From Dromiciops gliroides (taxonomy: Eukaryota; Chordata; Mammalia; Microbiotheria; Microbiotheriidae), in contig NC_057863.1 in the NCBI RefSeq assembly GCF_019393635.1, positions 1,690,501-1,754,500 on the forward strand: a DNA stretch of 64,000 nucleotides. Reading direction: 5' to 3'. Position numbers and translations under genes: made by a program. This document shows, piece by piece, positions 21,829 to 33,904 of this stretch. Position 1 is the first letter of the stretch, and the number at the start of each line of letters is the position of its first letter. The notes under the pieces were generated by a model. That model saw only the letters and a program-made list of their open reading frames with translations. It did no database searches and was not told the DNA's origin.

Positions 21829-24270
21829 TATTGACTTAAGTAGGATGGGTTTGGAGGTGACCTTGGGAGTTAGTGCTAGAGAGCCTGCACCCACCCAGTG
21901 GAATTGACAGGTAGCAAGGGGAGCTTCATCAAAGAAAATGACCACCTGGAGGACCGGCCCAAACTCCGGCCTCGACTGATGGTCATGAAGGGCCTTGGAT
22001 GCCCAAAAGAGCATTTTGTATTTCATCTTGGAGGTGACAGGGAGGCCCTGGAGTTTATGGAGCAGAAGGGTCACGTGGTTAGACCCGTGTTTTAGGAAAA
22101 TCACATGGCTGAGTAGAGGCTAAGCTTGGAGTGGGGAGACACTTGGAGCAGCCTACCCAAGTCATCCAGAATTGAGGTGAAGGACAACAAAAGGCAGCCT
22201 GGGGCTGAGTCCAAGCCGAGCATGGAAGAGGTTGAGTCAAGCCCCTTGGACCTTTACAGGAAGTCCAGTGCATTCAAACAAGGAAGGACTAGCGAGACCA
22301 CTGTCAGCACCTAGAGGATCCCAGAAGTTGTCCCATTGTGCCGGGTTCCCCCTAACTTGTTGGCCAATGGTGGCAGGAAGGTCTGCTGTACACAGTCCTT
22401 CTCTTTACTGCCCTGGTGATGGAATACAAGACAGGATCAGGGTGGAACTTTACAGGGCTCCTGAGCTGAGCCTTGAAGGGTGTTGGGACAGAACTGGGCT
22501 AGCTTGTGCAGAGACCCATAGAGGCCTGTTGTCACGGAAACTTGCCAATTGTGAGTGCTGCCTGGGGTGGAGCAGGCTGCCTCCTGGAGGTCCCCTTGTT
22601 GGGGGATTCTTGCTCAGGGGCTCCTGCCAGCTCTGAGGTCCTGGGGTGAAGGGGTCCCAGCTCCAGGGGTGTTTCTACTGCCACTGTTTGCAGGTCTGCT
22701 TGAAGGGGAGACCAAAGGTTTTGACCTCCAAATTCCACATCTTCCCAAGATCCAAGAGTCCCTTCCATGAGTCCTCCCTCCACTGTTTTAGAACCCAGTG
22801 CCTTGGTGTCTTAGGTTTAAAGAACGCTCATCTTCTGAGGCCAACCCCTTGCTGGACACGGAGCCTCCTTGCACTGAGCTAGGTTGATCCTCCAATGACA
22901 GACAGTCTAGATGCCTGGCTGGCACACAGTAGGTCACCTGGCATGGCAGGACCTGCCCAACATATGCTCTATAGGTCTAGAGTCCAAGGGTAGTCCTGGA
23001 GGCTGCTTTGAGGATCATCAGACCTTGAGAGCCTGTCTGTCAGAGACACGCTTCATCCGAAAGATGCCCCACCCAGGAGATGCGCAGGGAAGGCAGGAAC
23101 TGTCATTTCTTCAGCTTTGAGGGCTGCCCCTCTCCCTCAACTTAATCCAGTGCCTGGCACACAGTAGGTGATCAATACATTTTAATGACTGGCTTATTGG
23201 CACACAGTAGGTACTCAACCAATATTTGTGGAATGAACTGAATCTAGGTCAAGTTCCACTCTCCCAAATCTGAGACTCTAGAGAACAAACCATCAGCCAA
23301 TGAAGAAGTATTTATTACATTGTATGCACTGCCAGGAAGTGAACTAAGTTCAGAGGACGCAAAGACGTGAACAATGTTGTCTCTGCCTTCAGGGAGCTTG
23401 TTTCTATCGTGGCAAACACCGTTTCCTCATATAAATAAATACAGGTAAGATGGGAGTGGGGGGAGGCAGGCAAAGTGTTACACAGGAAATGGCCCTTCTA
23501 CTGAGCTTCTTAGATTTTGAGAGCTGGAGATGAAAAGAAGAGGCGTTGCTGACATGGAGGGCACTGTTTTCAAAGGTGCAGAAACAGGGATGGAATGGAG
23601 CGAGGCGGAGCAGGCCCTCTAAGGTGTCCGAGCTATGGAGCTGGCTCTGAGGGGCCCTGGTGGGCTGGGGGAGGGGAGGGTCTTTGGTAGTGCTGTGGAG
23701 TTCTTGAGTTCCCGCCCACCCAAGGTTCACAGCTGTTATTCTTTGATCTGCCAGACTTAATTAGCTTGGAGAAAGGACAATGCAGTAGGGTGGGACAGAC
23801 AGAAAACCCCAATCCAGTAAACATTTATTTACTAAGCACCTGCTAGGTGGCGTGCCCTGGGCATCCTTACGGGTCCTGAAGGAGTTTACAATCTAATGGG
23901 AAGGAGGAGAGACAGAAAAGGAGTCAGGAGAATAGGGTGGGGGAACACGAGGAGGTACCCAGCCCAGGGACAACTTGTTCTGGGAACTGAAAACCAACCA
24001 AGCAAGCAAGCCACAACCCTGCAGAGCAACAGAGGCAAAGTAGTGAGTGTTAGAATAGTTGGTTAAAAGCAGCCCCTCCCCCAAATCTGTGACCCAATGC
24101 CCCACCAAGTGTATCGAGAGCAGGTGTAGCCAAGGGCTGTCCTTCCCTCCCTCTGGGGCACTTCGTGGAGGCCTGGGTCTGTGTCCTGTCTGTCCCTGGT
24201 GCCTGAAGCCACCAGCTAGGGCCCGACTCTGCTGACCTCCAGATTTCCACCTTCAACGGCCTATTGAACA
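21829..24270. other. Intergenic stretch without a gene
   Basis: Unique GC-moderate DNA with L2 tail traces near 22915-22935 and 23145-23235 (GTGCCTGGCACACAGTAGGTG) and therian SINE traces near 23300-23410 and 23818-23905 (CTAAGCACCTGCTAGGTG, GGAGTTTACAATCTAATGGG). The 134-codon frame at 22232-22636 has no recognisable family. Confidence 0.5.
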
Positions 24271-24279
24271 TCTGGAAAT

Positions 24280-25760
24280 GTGGTTATCTTGGGATGGTTC
24301 TCATCTCCACTCCATCACTTAGCCTCCATCTCTCCCTCTCCTGACTTATCTCTACAAACATGCCCCTATCTCTTCTGGAAAAAACAAACAAACCAAAAAC
24401 CCAACTCTTCCTTTGACCCTTCCATCCCTCCCATCTTCTATGTCTCATCTGCCCTCTGTGGCTAAACTACTCTACAACAGGTGCCTCCACTTTCTCTCTT
24501 AACCCCTTCCAGTTCAGCTTCCGACCTCATCATTTCCTTGGCCAAGGCACAAACGATCTAATCACCAAATCCAAAGGTGATTTCTCAATCCTTGGTCTCC
24601 CTGAGCTTGCTGTAGTCTTGGCTACTCACTGTGGGTCGCTCTCTCTGGCTGCTCCTTTGTCACCTGCCTCTGGATCCTCCTGCAGACCACTCCCTCTAAT
24701 CCTAGGTGTCCTGAAGGTTCTGTCCTGGGCCCCCTTCTCTCTCTAGACCAGGGCTTAAACTTCAGCTACCCTTGGCCCCAGGTATATAGTAGGTAGATAA
24801 AATAGCTATACATGACCTTTCAGACCCACAGTTTAAGAAGCTCAGCTCTAGTCTGCTATACCTGGTGATCCCATCAGCCCCCACAAATTTAATTACTATC
24901 TCAAACCTACCTTTCCTCCTCCAGTCTCTCTGTTCATCTCCAACTGCCTTTCAGACATCTAAAATTCAACATGTCCCAAATCAGCCATTATTTCTCCTCT
25001 AAACCCTTGCCCTCTGTCACCTACTCCATTCCTATCCCCCCAGGCCCCCAGGCTCACAAGCTAGGGGTCATCTCTGACTCCTCACTGCCTCTCACCCCCT
25101 ATAGCCAATATGGTACCAGTCTGCTGTTTACCCTTGCAATCGCTTTCCCATATGCCCCCTTCTCTGCTCTGACAGGACACGGCCCCCACCCTGGTGTAGA
25201 CCCTCATCACCTGGACTACTGAAGTAGGTGATGGGGTCCGGGAGGTGCTGCCCACCTCCAGGCTCTCCCCCTACAGCCCCCGCCTTCATCCATCCACCAA
25301 AAGGATTGCTCTAAAGCTCAGGTGTGTCATGCCACCCCCCCTCCCTGCACTCAGTGAATGCAGGGGCTCCCCTTGAGCTACAACCTCAGATACATTCCAA
25401 GTCCCTCCAAAGCCTGGCCCCAGGCTTCTTACACCGGATTCACCACGCGATCCAGTGGCCCGGCAGCTACGGGAACAAGAGCCTCGGTCTCGGGGCTCCG
25501 GGCATCCTCTCTGGACGTGCCCCACGCGGGCTTATGTCTGTCCCACCATCTACGGGGAGGCTTCCCGGCCCCTCGGGATTCCAGCGCCTTTCCTCTAGAG
25601 CACCCCCCCCCGCCATTTTTTCCGTCTACAGGGGTTTGCGTGGGATCTCCCCCGTGAGAGTGTAAGCCCCTCGCGACCAGGGACTGCCCTTGGCCATCTC
25701 CAGCGCCTGGCAGAACGTGCCCGCTTGGTGAACGTTTCTTGATGGGCTGATTGCCCATCT
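24280..25760 (+). mobile_element. L2 LINE remnant, 3' half, ending at the UBE2G1 promoter
   Basis: Ordered L2 blocks are visible: CATCTCCAACTGCCTTTCAGACATCT, CTAGGGGTCATCTCTGACTCCTCAC, CCACCCTGGTGTAGACCCTCATCACCTGGACTACTG, CAAGTCCCTCCAAAGCCTGGC, then the 3' end GAGAGTGTAAGCCCCTCG and GACCAGGGACTGCC. Each fits the L2 ORF2 C-terminal and 3' UTR order from memory. The last about 300 bp are unusually CpG-rich for an L2 and merge into the CpG island. Several stops and shifts; not functional. Confidence 0.75.
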
Positions 25761-26093
25761 CTCCCGCGTCTTGCGCCCGTTCTGAAGCCCCCAGCCCCCC
25801 CCCCCCTCCGGTGCTGCCTCCTCGGTGCGGGCGCGGAAGGGAAGCCCCCTGGGCACCGGCGCCCGGGCCAACGGGCAGGATGCCATCCCGAGCCTAAGGC
25901 CGGCTGGAGAGCTGCTCCCGAGGAGGCTGCGCGGCCGCGCCTCTCCGCTGCGCTGACCTCCCCATCATGGAGGATCGGAGGCGCCACCGCCCCGGAGACC
26001 TTCTCAAAAGGGCGGCGGCGGCGGCGACGTCGGCTGCGCACGGGGGAGGGGCCGGGGAGCGGAGCGCCTCCGAGCGGCGCCGGCCAAAACCCA

Positions 26094-26137
26094 GTGCGCC
26101 TGCGCCGAGCGGCTCGAGTGCGCGTGCGCCGAGCGGC
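26094..26137 (+). promoter_or_regulatory. Tandem 20-bp NRF1-like repeat in the UBE2G1 promoter
   Basis: The 20-bp unit at 26094-26113 recurs at 26118-26137 with one difference, 24 bp apart. Each unit begins GTGCGC[C/G]TGCGCC, which resembles the NRF1 consensus YGCGCAYGCGCR. It lies about 430-475 bp before the ATG. Binding is inference. Confidence 0.5.
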
Positions 26138-26569
26138 CCTGCGCGCAGTGAGCCTGTGGCGAGGGACGGAGAAGGAGTCGCCGAGGCCGAGTGTGGGCCG
26201 GAGCCGGGGCCGGAGGCGAGGGGAGCCGGAGCCGGAGCCGGGGCCGGGGCCGCAGGCGGAGGCGCGGGGAAGGAGGCAGCGGATCAGGCCCCGGGCGGAG
26301 CGCAGGGAGAGGGAGGGAGGAGGCGAGCGGCCGCTAGGGTGACCCGGGCGAGGCCGGCGGCCTGCCAGCCCGTTGGTCCGCCCCGGCCCCGGCCCCTCGG
26401 TCGCCGCCGCCGCCGCGGTCGCCGCCGCCCGGGCCTCGGGCCCCCCGGGCCCGCCTCCGCCCGGCCCCGGCGGACGAGCGAAGGGGCGAGCGAGCGCCGG
26501 CCTCCCGCCCTCCCTGCCCGCTCCGCTCCCGCGGGCCCGCGGCCCGGCCCGGCCCGGCCCGGCCGGAGG

Positions 26570-26615
26570 ATGACGGAGCTGCAGTCGGCGCTGCTCCTGC
26601 GGAGGCAGCTGGCAG
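26570..26615 (+). CDS. UBE2G1: UBE2G1 coding exon 1 (ubiquitin-conjugating enzyme E2 G1, N-terminus)
   Basis: Forty-six bases encode MTELQSALLLRRQLA plus the first base of a Glu codon. This is the N-terminal helix of the E2 G1 enzyme as I remember the human protein. E2 G1 is a cytosolic/nuclear E2 of about 170 residues that takes ubiquitin from E1 as a cysteine thioester and builds Lys48-linked chains; established work places it with cullin-RING ligases, including CRL4-cereblon. The ATG has A at -3, a favourable context. The donor G|GTGAG follows at 26616. The exon ends in phase 1, which matches the start of exon 2. A run of five GGCCC units lies just upstream (about 26541-26565). The same frame stays open upstream to an ATG at 25967, so an N-terminal extension cannot be ruled out from sequence alone, but the conserved start is the one given. 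Confidence 0.97.
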
Positions 26616-27419
26616 GTGAGCAGGCCCCGGGCCCCCGAGGCCGCCCGCGCCCCCCGCCCTCCCCGGGGGGCCTTTGTGTGCCGGGGGCCCGGGGCGCGGG
26701 CGGCCGGCGCCCCCTCCGCCCCGCCCCGCGCCGGGTCCCTTTGTCCGCGGCCGCCCCCCCGCCCCCCTCCTCGGGCCGACCCCGGGGCCGGGGCTCCGGC
26801 CGGGAGCCCGGCGGCGGCGGGGGACGGCGGCGGGGGGCGGGCATGCGCAGTGGGCGCCCGGCGCGGCCCTCGGCGCAGGCGCAGGCGCGCTGGGCCCCGG
26901 GAGGCGCCTGGCCGCTTCACAATGCAGCCCCACGTGCGGCCGGATTTAAAGAGAAAGGGCCCGGGGAGGGGGGGGGGCGGCTTTGGAACCCCCTCCTCCG
27001 GACGGGGGGCGGGGCACTGTCTCCTCCGCTCGTGTCTCTCTTTAGTGAGAAGGAAGCGGCCCAGGCTTGGTTGGGGGCGAGTTATTGTGCTCCGGGGGGG
27101 GGGGGGTGAAGACCCTGCTGGCCGGGCACTGGGCACGGTCCGGGCAAAGGCTCAGAGGCCGGAGGTGGCGGGGCTGCCGCCACGTGGTCCGGGGCTTGAG
27201 GAGCCTAAGGGGGAGGAGTTTATTTGGCTCCTGGAAGGAGGCGGGGCGAGAACGGCCGGGCCGAGGTGTGGGCAGGACCCTGGCCCAGAACCCTGCTCCG
27301 GGGGAATAGGGATCGGAGGGTGGCCGGAGAGCAGGGGGGAGGGGCTCGCTGTTGGGCCCGATTCTCCCAAGGCTGGGACCTCCCCGGATGGGTTCTCTTG
27401 AGGCCCTGAGTAGTGGCTC

Positions 27420-27860
27420 GTGTGTTGTATGTGTAGGCTGGGAGCCCACGGCTCTGCCATCACTACCCGAGGGACCCTGGCCCCCTGCTGGGATGACCCC
27501 GAGGGGAGATCCTTGGCACATTGACGGGACTTGGTCAATGTCCGATCTTGTGGTTACAACGTGCATTTAACGTTCCCAGAGGGGGTGGGGCAGGCCCAGT
27601 CTCTCTCTGCAGCCCTTAAACGCGCGATCTCAGTGAAGATGCTTTGCTAAACCCGGATGTTCAGCCAGATCTCTGGGCTGCTTGTGAACTTCTGGAGGAT
27701 CCTCGTCTTCACGGTTCTGTAGAACCCAAGTAATTTCTTTCTTAGAAATTGGTCCCTTGAGGGGTACCAAGTGCCGAGGCAGGTATTGTGGACGCCCTAG
27801 AATTTCAGCATCTGTCAGTAACACGACCTCTGGTGGTGTAAGGGCAGGAATGATAAGAAA
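27420..27860. other. Intron 1, start, no feature seen
   Basis: GC content falls after about 27400. No exon, repeat or RNA gene recognised. Confidence 0.5.
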
Positions 27861-28092
27861 TGGGACAGCTAGGTGGGGACCTGTGCGGAAAGACTCCTCT
27901 TCCTGAGTTCAAACGCAGCCTCAGACACAGTCTAGCTGGGTGACCCTGGGCAAGTCACTTCACCCTATTTGCCTCAGTTTCCTCATCTGTCCAGTGAGGA
28001 TCCCGGGGAAGGAAATGGCAAGCCCGTCCAGTATCTTTGCCAAGAAAACCTCCAAATGGGGTCACAGGATCTGACACGACTGAACAACAAAC
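27861..28092 (+). repeat. Long CORE-SINE (MIR/MAR1-like), plus strand
   Basis: GGGACAGCTAGGTGG, GTGACCCTGGGCAAGTCACTT, TTGCCTCAGTTTCCTCATCTG, GGAAGGAAATGGCAAGCCC and CTTTGCCAAGAAAACCTCC follow in the expected order, ending GACACGACTGAACAACAAA. Confidence 0.8.
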
Positions 28093-31000
28093 TGTAAGAA
28101 ATAACTGGATAACTTTCCAAGATTAACAAGGTCGTTGGGATTTTATCTGGTCAGATCATGGTGGGGAAAATAATACAATTAATCATAGTAGATTCCTCTA
28201 CACAGGGTTCTGCTAAGTGTCTACTTTCCGCTGGAAACCCATCTTAAAAATTATATTCTGAACACCAGCAAGTCTCCACAGCAGGGCAGACGAGCAGCTG
28301 AATTTATTTCTTTATCCACTGTCCACTAAATCTTTGCTATCTCCTTTCTGCATGAAATTAGGTTCCCAAAGGAAAATGTAAGTAACTTTGTCTTGGCCAA
28401 AGGCATATTGGCTCTGACCCACTAATTAGCCTTTGGGAAGTTTTCGTGAAACTTTAAAAATAGGAAATAAATGCCTGTGGTCAACTCGCAGGCTGTCAGT
28501 AGACAGCAGAGGAAAAAATCTGCAGTCACCTAGGCAGTTTTCCACAGTTGGGGCCAAGAAGTATATTGCCCTGAGAGCAGCATACCGATGACCCTCTGGC
28601 CCAGCCTTGGGAGTAGATACGCATTCTAGCCAGTACTTGGCTCTGGAGATCCCAGGGCCCCTGTGCTGAAGGGAAGCCTCCAGACAAACTGGGCCTTAGC
28701 AGAGGGATCTCTGATTAGGCAGGGAGAGACAGACCTTTCCAGAAAGTGAGCCAGTTAAACATGGGAGCCTTGTGGTTCAGGAAAGGGCTCCGAATGCTGT
28801 CCAAGGGTGAGGGGGCGTTGTTTCTCTCCCTTTGAGATGAGCTGCTGGCACTGGAAGCATTGGACACTTCACATGCTGAGACTGACAGACCTTCTGTTAC
28901 TGTGTTTGGGGCCTAAGCTGCCCACTCAGAAAGGCTGGACGTGGAAGTGCTCGAAGATGCTGTTAGGGGCTTAGACTGTGGCCTAGGAACCAACTTGGCC
29001 CTGGTGAAGAGGAACGAGGAAGCTCAGCACAGCCCTACATTCAGAATGAATGGCTTGGTGGTGTGGCTGGTTGGTTTGGCTAAATCACTGGGCTAAGGGC
29101 TTTCCTTCAGAAGTTGCATTCTCTTAAGGGCCCTGGGAATCTCAGCAGCATTCGAATGCATCTGGTGCTCCTCCTTCGAAAGCCTGTAAAGGCTTTAAAA
29201 GTTACTGTGACCCTACAATGCGGAGATTTTGTTTTCTGAAATAGAAGATAGTGTTTCTTCTGTGGATAGTAATGAGAGCCATGTCTTGGCACTTTCCTGG
29301 GATACAGTCATTGAATGTTGGGCGAATGAAAGATTCTGAAGAAGGCCCCATCGACTGTCTTAGACCTCGGAGCAGGAGAGCCCAGGTTCAGATAGATAGA
29401 GCCAAGCTGCTTCACCCTTAGAAGCTGGGAGTTTTTTTAAAAATGGCTTATATTTGTTCTGGTGAGATGGGAGAAAGCAGAGTACATCTGAAAGCTTGAC
29501 AGAACTGAGGGAACAGTGAAGTACACAGAAACCTGGACCACACTTGTATGAAGGAAAGCAAATGCAAAAGACTTGAGACTCAGGCCCGGCCACAGTTCCT
29601 GCATCTTAGCAGAGAGGTGGTGTCCTGGGGGAGCAGAATGCGGTGTGCATTTTCAGACAGAGCCAGCTGTGGACTCCCCTTGTTCCAAGGGGGGGCAGGG
29701 TATGTGGGAGGAGAGTGATAGTGACCTGAAGAGAAAGAACAGCCCAAAACATCTGAAAACAAACGGGAAGTGTTCAATGTAAGGCCTCCCCATTGTCTTT
29801 GTGGGTTGTCCATGTTTGAGTTAGTGATCCGTATTTGTAAAGGAAGTAAACTTGGAGGGTTGAAAGAGCGCTGGCTTAGCAATCAGAGGGAGGAACTGGC
29901 TTCCAGTCCTGCCCTGGGTGCTCACTGCCTGTGTGACCTGGGGCCTCCGTGTGTGCTCTTGTGGGCCTTCCTGACAGGAGTCCCAGTGGGACCCAGGACA
30001 GGTCTGATGAGCTGGTCAGGGTGAGGGTCCCCAAAGGCAGATGATGTGGGCAGGAGGGACCCAGTCTGGGTCAGGGCCCACCAAGAAGATTCCCTGAGAC
30101 TCAGGTTCTCTCCCTGAAATGTGACGCTGTTTTTCTTTGGCTTTTCAGCAGGTCTGTGCCACGTTTGAAAAAGGAATGCCATGGGGGAGCCTTCTGGGGA
30201 AGGAGCTTGGTTTGCAGCTTCGAGCACCAAGGCATTTCTGCCCCTTGGACAGACTCTCCCTTTCCCCCAAGAGCCCTGGCACCCTGAAGGTCAAGGCCTC
30301 CTGTGTCCTAAATTGCCCACAGGGCTCTCCACTGGGGTGTCTGGAACGCGCTGTTTGTCCTCGCTTTGTGGCCACTTGCACAGCCCTGCCTTGGCTTCCT
30401 CCATTCTCCCACTTGACAGATGTCGGGAGTGCTGGCAGGAGGTGCCCTAGGTGCCCCCTCCACCAAGGCCTCCCTTTGTGCTTCCATTCTGGGTCCTCGT
30501 TTGCCTCGAAGCCCACAACCATGCCACAGAGCTTAGGCGGGGGCTGGGCTGGCAGGGCTGGGCCAGAGGCCTCGGACCAGGACGCCCAGACTCAGCTGTG
30601 ACTGGAAGACCCTTAACCTGCACCTGACTGGAGTTTGACAGGGCCGGCCTGGGGCTCCTCCCAGTTCTCCTTCATTATCGTGCCTTTACTTCTCTTCTCC
30701 AGCGCCAGGCCAGCTCTTGGCTTGCTTTGGTGTCTCGGGTGCGCACAGTAGGCCTTCAGTAAATAGCCGTTGGTGTCAGGAGGTCACCTGTGCAGAATCC
30801 GATTTTAATTAGTCTAACGGGGCTTCGGGTTACTGAGCCGCTTCCCAATAGATCCGGTTACAGGCCCTTGGAAGTATCAAAGCCTGTAGAGACAGAAAGC
30901 GGGCTTTTTTTTTTTTTTTTTTTGGAGTGGCCTGTGCAGCCAAGCTCTCAGTTACTTTGAAATCTATCCTGTGCTCAGGATGACCCAAAGATATTTCCCA

Positions 31001-33630
31001 AAGAAATGAGGGTCGTTTTCATTCTGCACGTAGAACCGATGGGCTTTTGGACCGTCCCAGCACAGTATCGAGTTGTTTCCATCTTCACTCCTGCCGCGCC
31101 CCAAAGGGCCAGGGGTGTCTGTGCTCAGCTGAACTGGGAACCAGGCTTTTCTTTAGACATGATGGTGGGGAAGGGCCAGGCAGAACAGTGACAGGAGGTG
31201 GTATGCGTGCAGGTCAGTGGGATGGTCACACGAATGCTGGGAAAGCAGCTCTCCCTTGAGTCACAGGGGGCTGCTTTTTGGTTGTGTCTTGGCTGTATCG
31301 GCTCTCTCCCCAGAAGTCCCTGCTCGCCCCCTCGTTCAGTCCAGATACCCACTTGAGACAGAAAGGAGAGGCACCTCCCCTTGCATCCTCTGTTCTTTCC
31401 ATTTGGCCAAATGACCCTTTCTGGAGACACGGTGGCCATTGTGGGGAGGGGGTGTTGTCCATGGATTAGGGTTTCAAGGGGCTTGGCTTTGTGGGCAGAG
31501 GTGAAGAAATAGTGAAGTTGGTGACTGTTTGTGTCACAAAAATGTGGCTCTTGTTCAGGGGCTCAGTAATCTGAAGCCCTCGAGCAGCAGGAAAAGGTGA
31601 ACTGAGGCAGGAGAAGCAGGAACAAGCTTGGAGGGAAGTGGGAAAGTCCAGGCCTGCAGGCAAGGCTGGCTCCCTTGTCAATGGCCCACACTGCCCTTTG
31701 CATACTTATTTCGAGAGCACCTGGGGCCAGCCTTGTCCTCCTTGTCACAGTTGTTGGGATTTCCTGTCCCCACCTCTGTAGTAGTAGACAGGCCAGCCAC
31801 CCAGGACAGAGGGCCGGTTTTTGGTTCCTCTGTTTGATTGCTCGCTGTGGCAAGAAAAGACATTGCCAAGTGGGCAGCCTCTCTGGGCTTGTTAGGTAGC
31901 TCCTCAGAGGCCGGGTGAAGAGCCTGTCCGGTCTGGCAGAACCGGCCAGCGTTGGACTCTGCTAGCAGAGCCTTCAGGAACCCAGGGCCCTCCTCCCACC
32001 CCGAGGAAGAAGGGAAAGCAGGAAGCCTTTAGGAAGCACCCGCTGGGTGTCAGGCTCTCTGCTGAGTGCTCCGCAGCGGTCCCCGTTCCATCTGCATAGC
32101 AGCCTGGGGTGGGAGACTGTCCTCATTTTAGAGATGAGGAAAGTGAGGCAGGGAGGGGCCGAGTGACTTGCCCAGGGTTACACAGCTAGGAAGTGTCTGA
32201 GACTGAATTTGAACTTGGGGGGTTCCTGGCTACAGACCCAATGCTCTCGGCACTGTCTCTCCATAGCTAGCTGAGGTATTGTAGGACATCTGGGAATTGC
32301 TTTCCTCATAGTTTACAGAACTGGTCCCAAAAAACTGGCCTGGTGCTTCAGAGCATCTCGTGGGAATCTCCTCGTGTTGTCCCTTTCTACAGAGCCCCTC
32401 CACGTCTGCCCCCTTGCTTCTCTTCTCCCAGTTGTGTTAATGTTGGCATTCCCCTGTTGCGCTGTCCATGGGCCTCTCCTCTCCTTTAGCGGCCTCTGGG
32501 CAGGATTCTAAATCCATTCACCACGCTTTTATGGAACATGGACGCAAAGAAGAGGGTCTTATCCTTGAGGAGGAAGCTCTCCTGGACTAGAGGAAAGCAG
32601 CTCGTGGCCCCCCCCCCCCCAGTAGTGTCAGGGGGAGACAAGCACCCACTCTGGGGGCTCAGGGAAGGAAGGCAGCCTTGGGCTGATCTTCGAAGGCACA
32701 GTGGTGCTAAGCTGAGGGGCGGGCAGCCTTGTCTAGGACACTGCCGGGAGCCAGGGAGAGTGGCACCCGTGAGGGGGATAGTCTGAGACCAGCCCAGCCA
32801 GATGGGGGGAGTCCCAAATGAAGGGCGGCCACTTTATGGAGGCTGGATTGGAGAGGAAAGAAGCAGTGAGAGGGTGAGAGGTGCCCGGGCCCTGAGCCGG
32901 GGGCAGGGAGGGGAGCCATTGGGAACTCTGACTTCACTAGACTGCTGCTCAGTGGAGAGACTGAAAACTGGCCAGGAATGGCCACAAAGCTGGTGTAGGG
33001 TCTGATAGAAGTGGGGAGGGGAGCTTGAGGAAGAAGTCTGGCTTGGGCGGAGATGGGCCACTTTCGGGGACATGGTGGAGGATGATGTCCTTAGAGAGCC
33101 CGCTGTCTGAAGGAAAGCCCCCTTGGGGAGCTTAGAGTTTAGCCCAGGGATGAGGCCTCCCCAGGCCTCGGTGCCTAGAGATGCACCCAGGAGATTCCTG
33201 AGAGCCCCAAGGGCCGACTGGGATAGAGCCCTGAGGTATGCTGGGAGGGGCACAGGGACAGAAAGGTCCCAGACCTCTGCAGAGACGGCCAGAGGGGAGG
33301 CCTGAGAAGCAGCCATCCACTGACCCCGTAAGAGGCAGAAGCAGAAGGAGAGGATGGCTAATCCTGAGGGGGAGGTGGGCAGATTGAAAGCTGGGGAGCT
33401 AAGCGGATGGATGGATGGATGCTTGGCTAGAAGACAGAAGATGGTTGGATAGGCGGTTTCTCCTGGGCATTTGTCTGAGACTGATTGCTTGAGTGGATTC
33501 GGGGGGGTCAGAGGGAATTTGTGTGTGTGTGTGGGTTGTTTTTGATTTTTAAGGGGGGGGGTGTAGGCATGTTTGCAGCTGCAGGGAGGGGACCAGAGGG
33601 CAGGTGAACAGACTGGAGGTCATAGAAGAA
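28093..33630. other. Intron 1 stretch without a gene
   Basis: Mostly unique. A MIR trace lies near 29855-29960 (plus; GAGCGCTGGCTTAGCAATCAG), an L2 tail near 30735-30765, a poly-T run at 30906-30923, and a minus-strand MIR at 32110-32262 (GATGAGGAAAGTGAGGCAGG, CTTGCCCAGGGTTACACAGC). Frames of up to 160 codons (30137-30601, 32834-33316) show no known domain or splice context. Confidence 0.5.
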
Positions 33631-33640
33631 GGGAGTCCTG

Positions 33641-33789
33641 GGGCAGCTAGGTGGCACAGTGGATAGAGCACCGGCCCTGGATTCAGGAGGACCTGGGTTC
33701 AAATCCAGCCTCAGACACTTATCACTTACTAGCATGTGACCCTAGGCAAGTCACTTAACCCCAATTGCCTCACCAAAAAAAAAAGGGGG
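33641..33789 (+). repeat. Short CORE-SINE, plus strand
   Basis: Full copy with poly-A tail; GGGAGTCCTG flanks it (33631-33640, 33790-33799). Confidence 0.95.
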
Positions 33790-33904
33790 GGGAGTCCTGG
33801 GAGCAATGTGAGAATGTGAGGTCACTCACGGGACCCCTCATCTTCTCCTGTCTGCTTAGGTGCTTTCTTCATTTCTTTCCCTGGAGACAGGCTGTGTGCT
33901 TCCC

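Larger units (their letters stand above)
25780..27400 (+). promoter_or_regulatory. UBE2G1: UBE2G1 CpG-island promoter and 5' UTR region
   Basis: GC content is very high with abundant CpG across exon 1 and on both sides, as for a housekeeping promoter. There is no clear TATA box upstream of the ATG. Candidate elements visible are a paired 20-bp GTGCGC-type repeat at 26094-26137, a GCATGCGCAG NRF1-like site at 26841-26850, a GCGCAGGCGCAGGCGC run near 26873-26888, and a CACGTG E-box at 26931-26936, the last three inside intron 1. The transcription start cannot be fixed from sequence. The upstream edge runs into an L2 remnant. Long open frames here on both strands are by-products of GC-rich, stop-poor sequence. 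Confidence 0.85.

Noticed and set aside
25595-27136. 513-codon open frame on the minus strand over the CpG island
   Set aside because: Composition is Pro/Arg/Gly/Ala only, with no domain; CpG-rich DNA lacks stop codons, and similar long frames occur on both strands here.
26616-27401. Continuation of frames past UBE2G1 exon 1 (to 27109 and 27401)
   Set aside because: These read through a canonical GTGAG donor whose phase fits exon 2; they are intronic.
30137-30601. 154-codon plus-strand frame in intron 1
   Set aside because: No recognisable family, overlapped by a 125-codon frame on the other strand, no splice or promoter context.
32834-33316. 160-codon minus-strand frame
   Set aside because: No family resemblance; overlapped by plus-strand frames of similar size.
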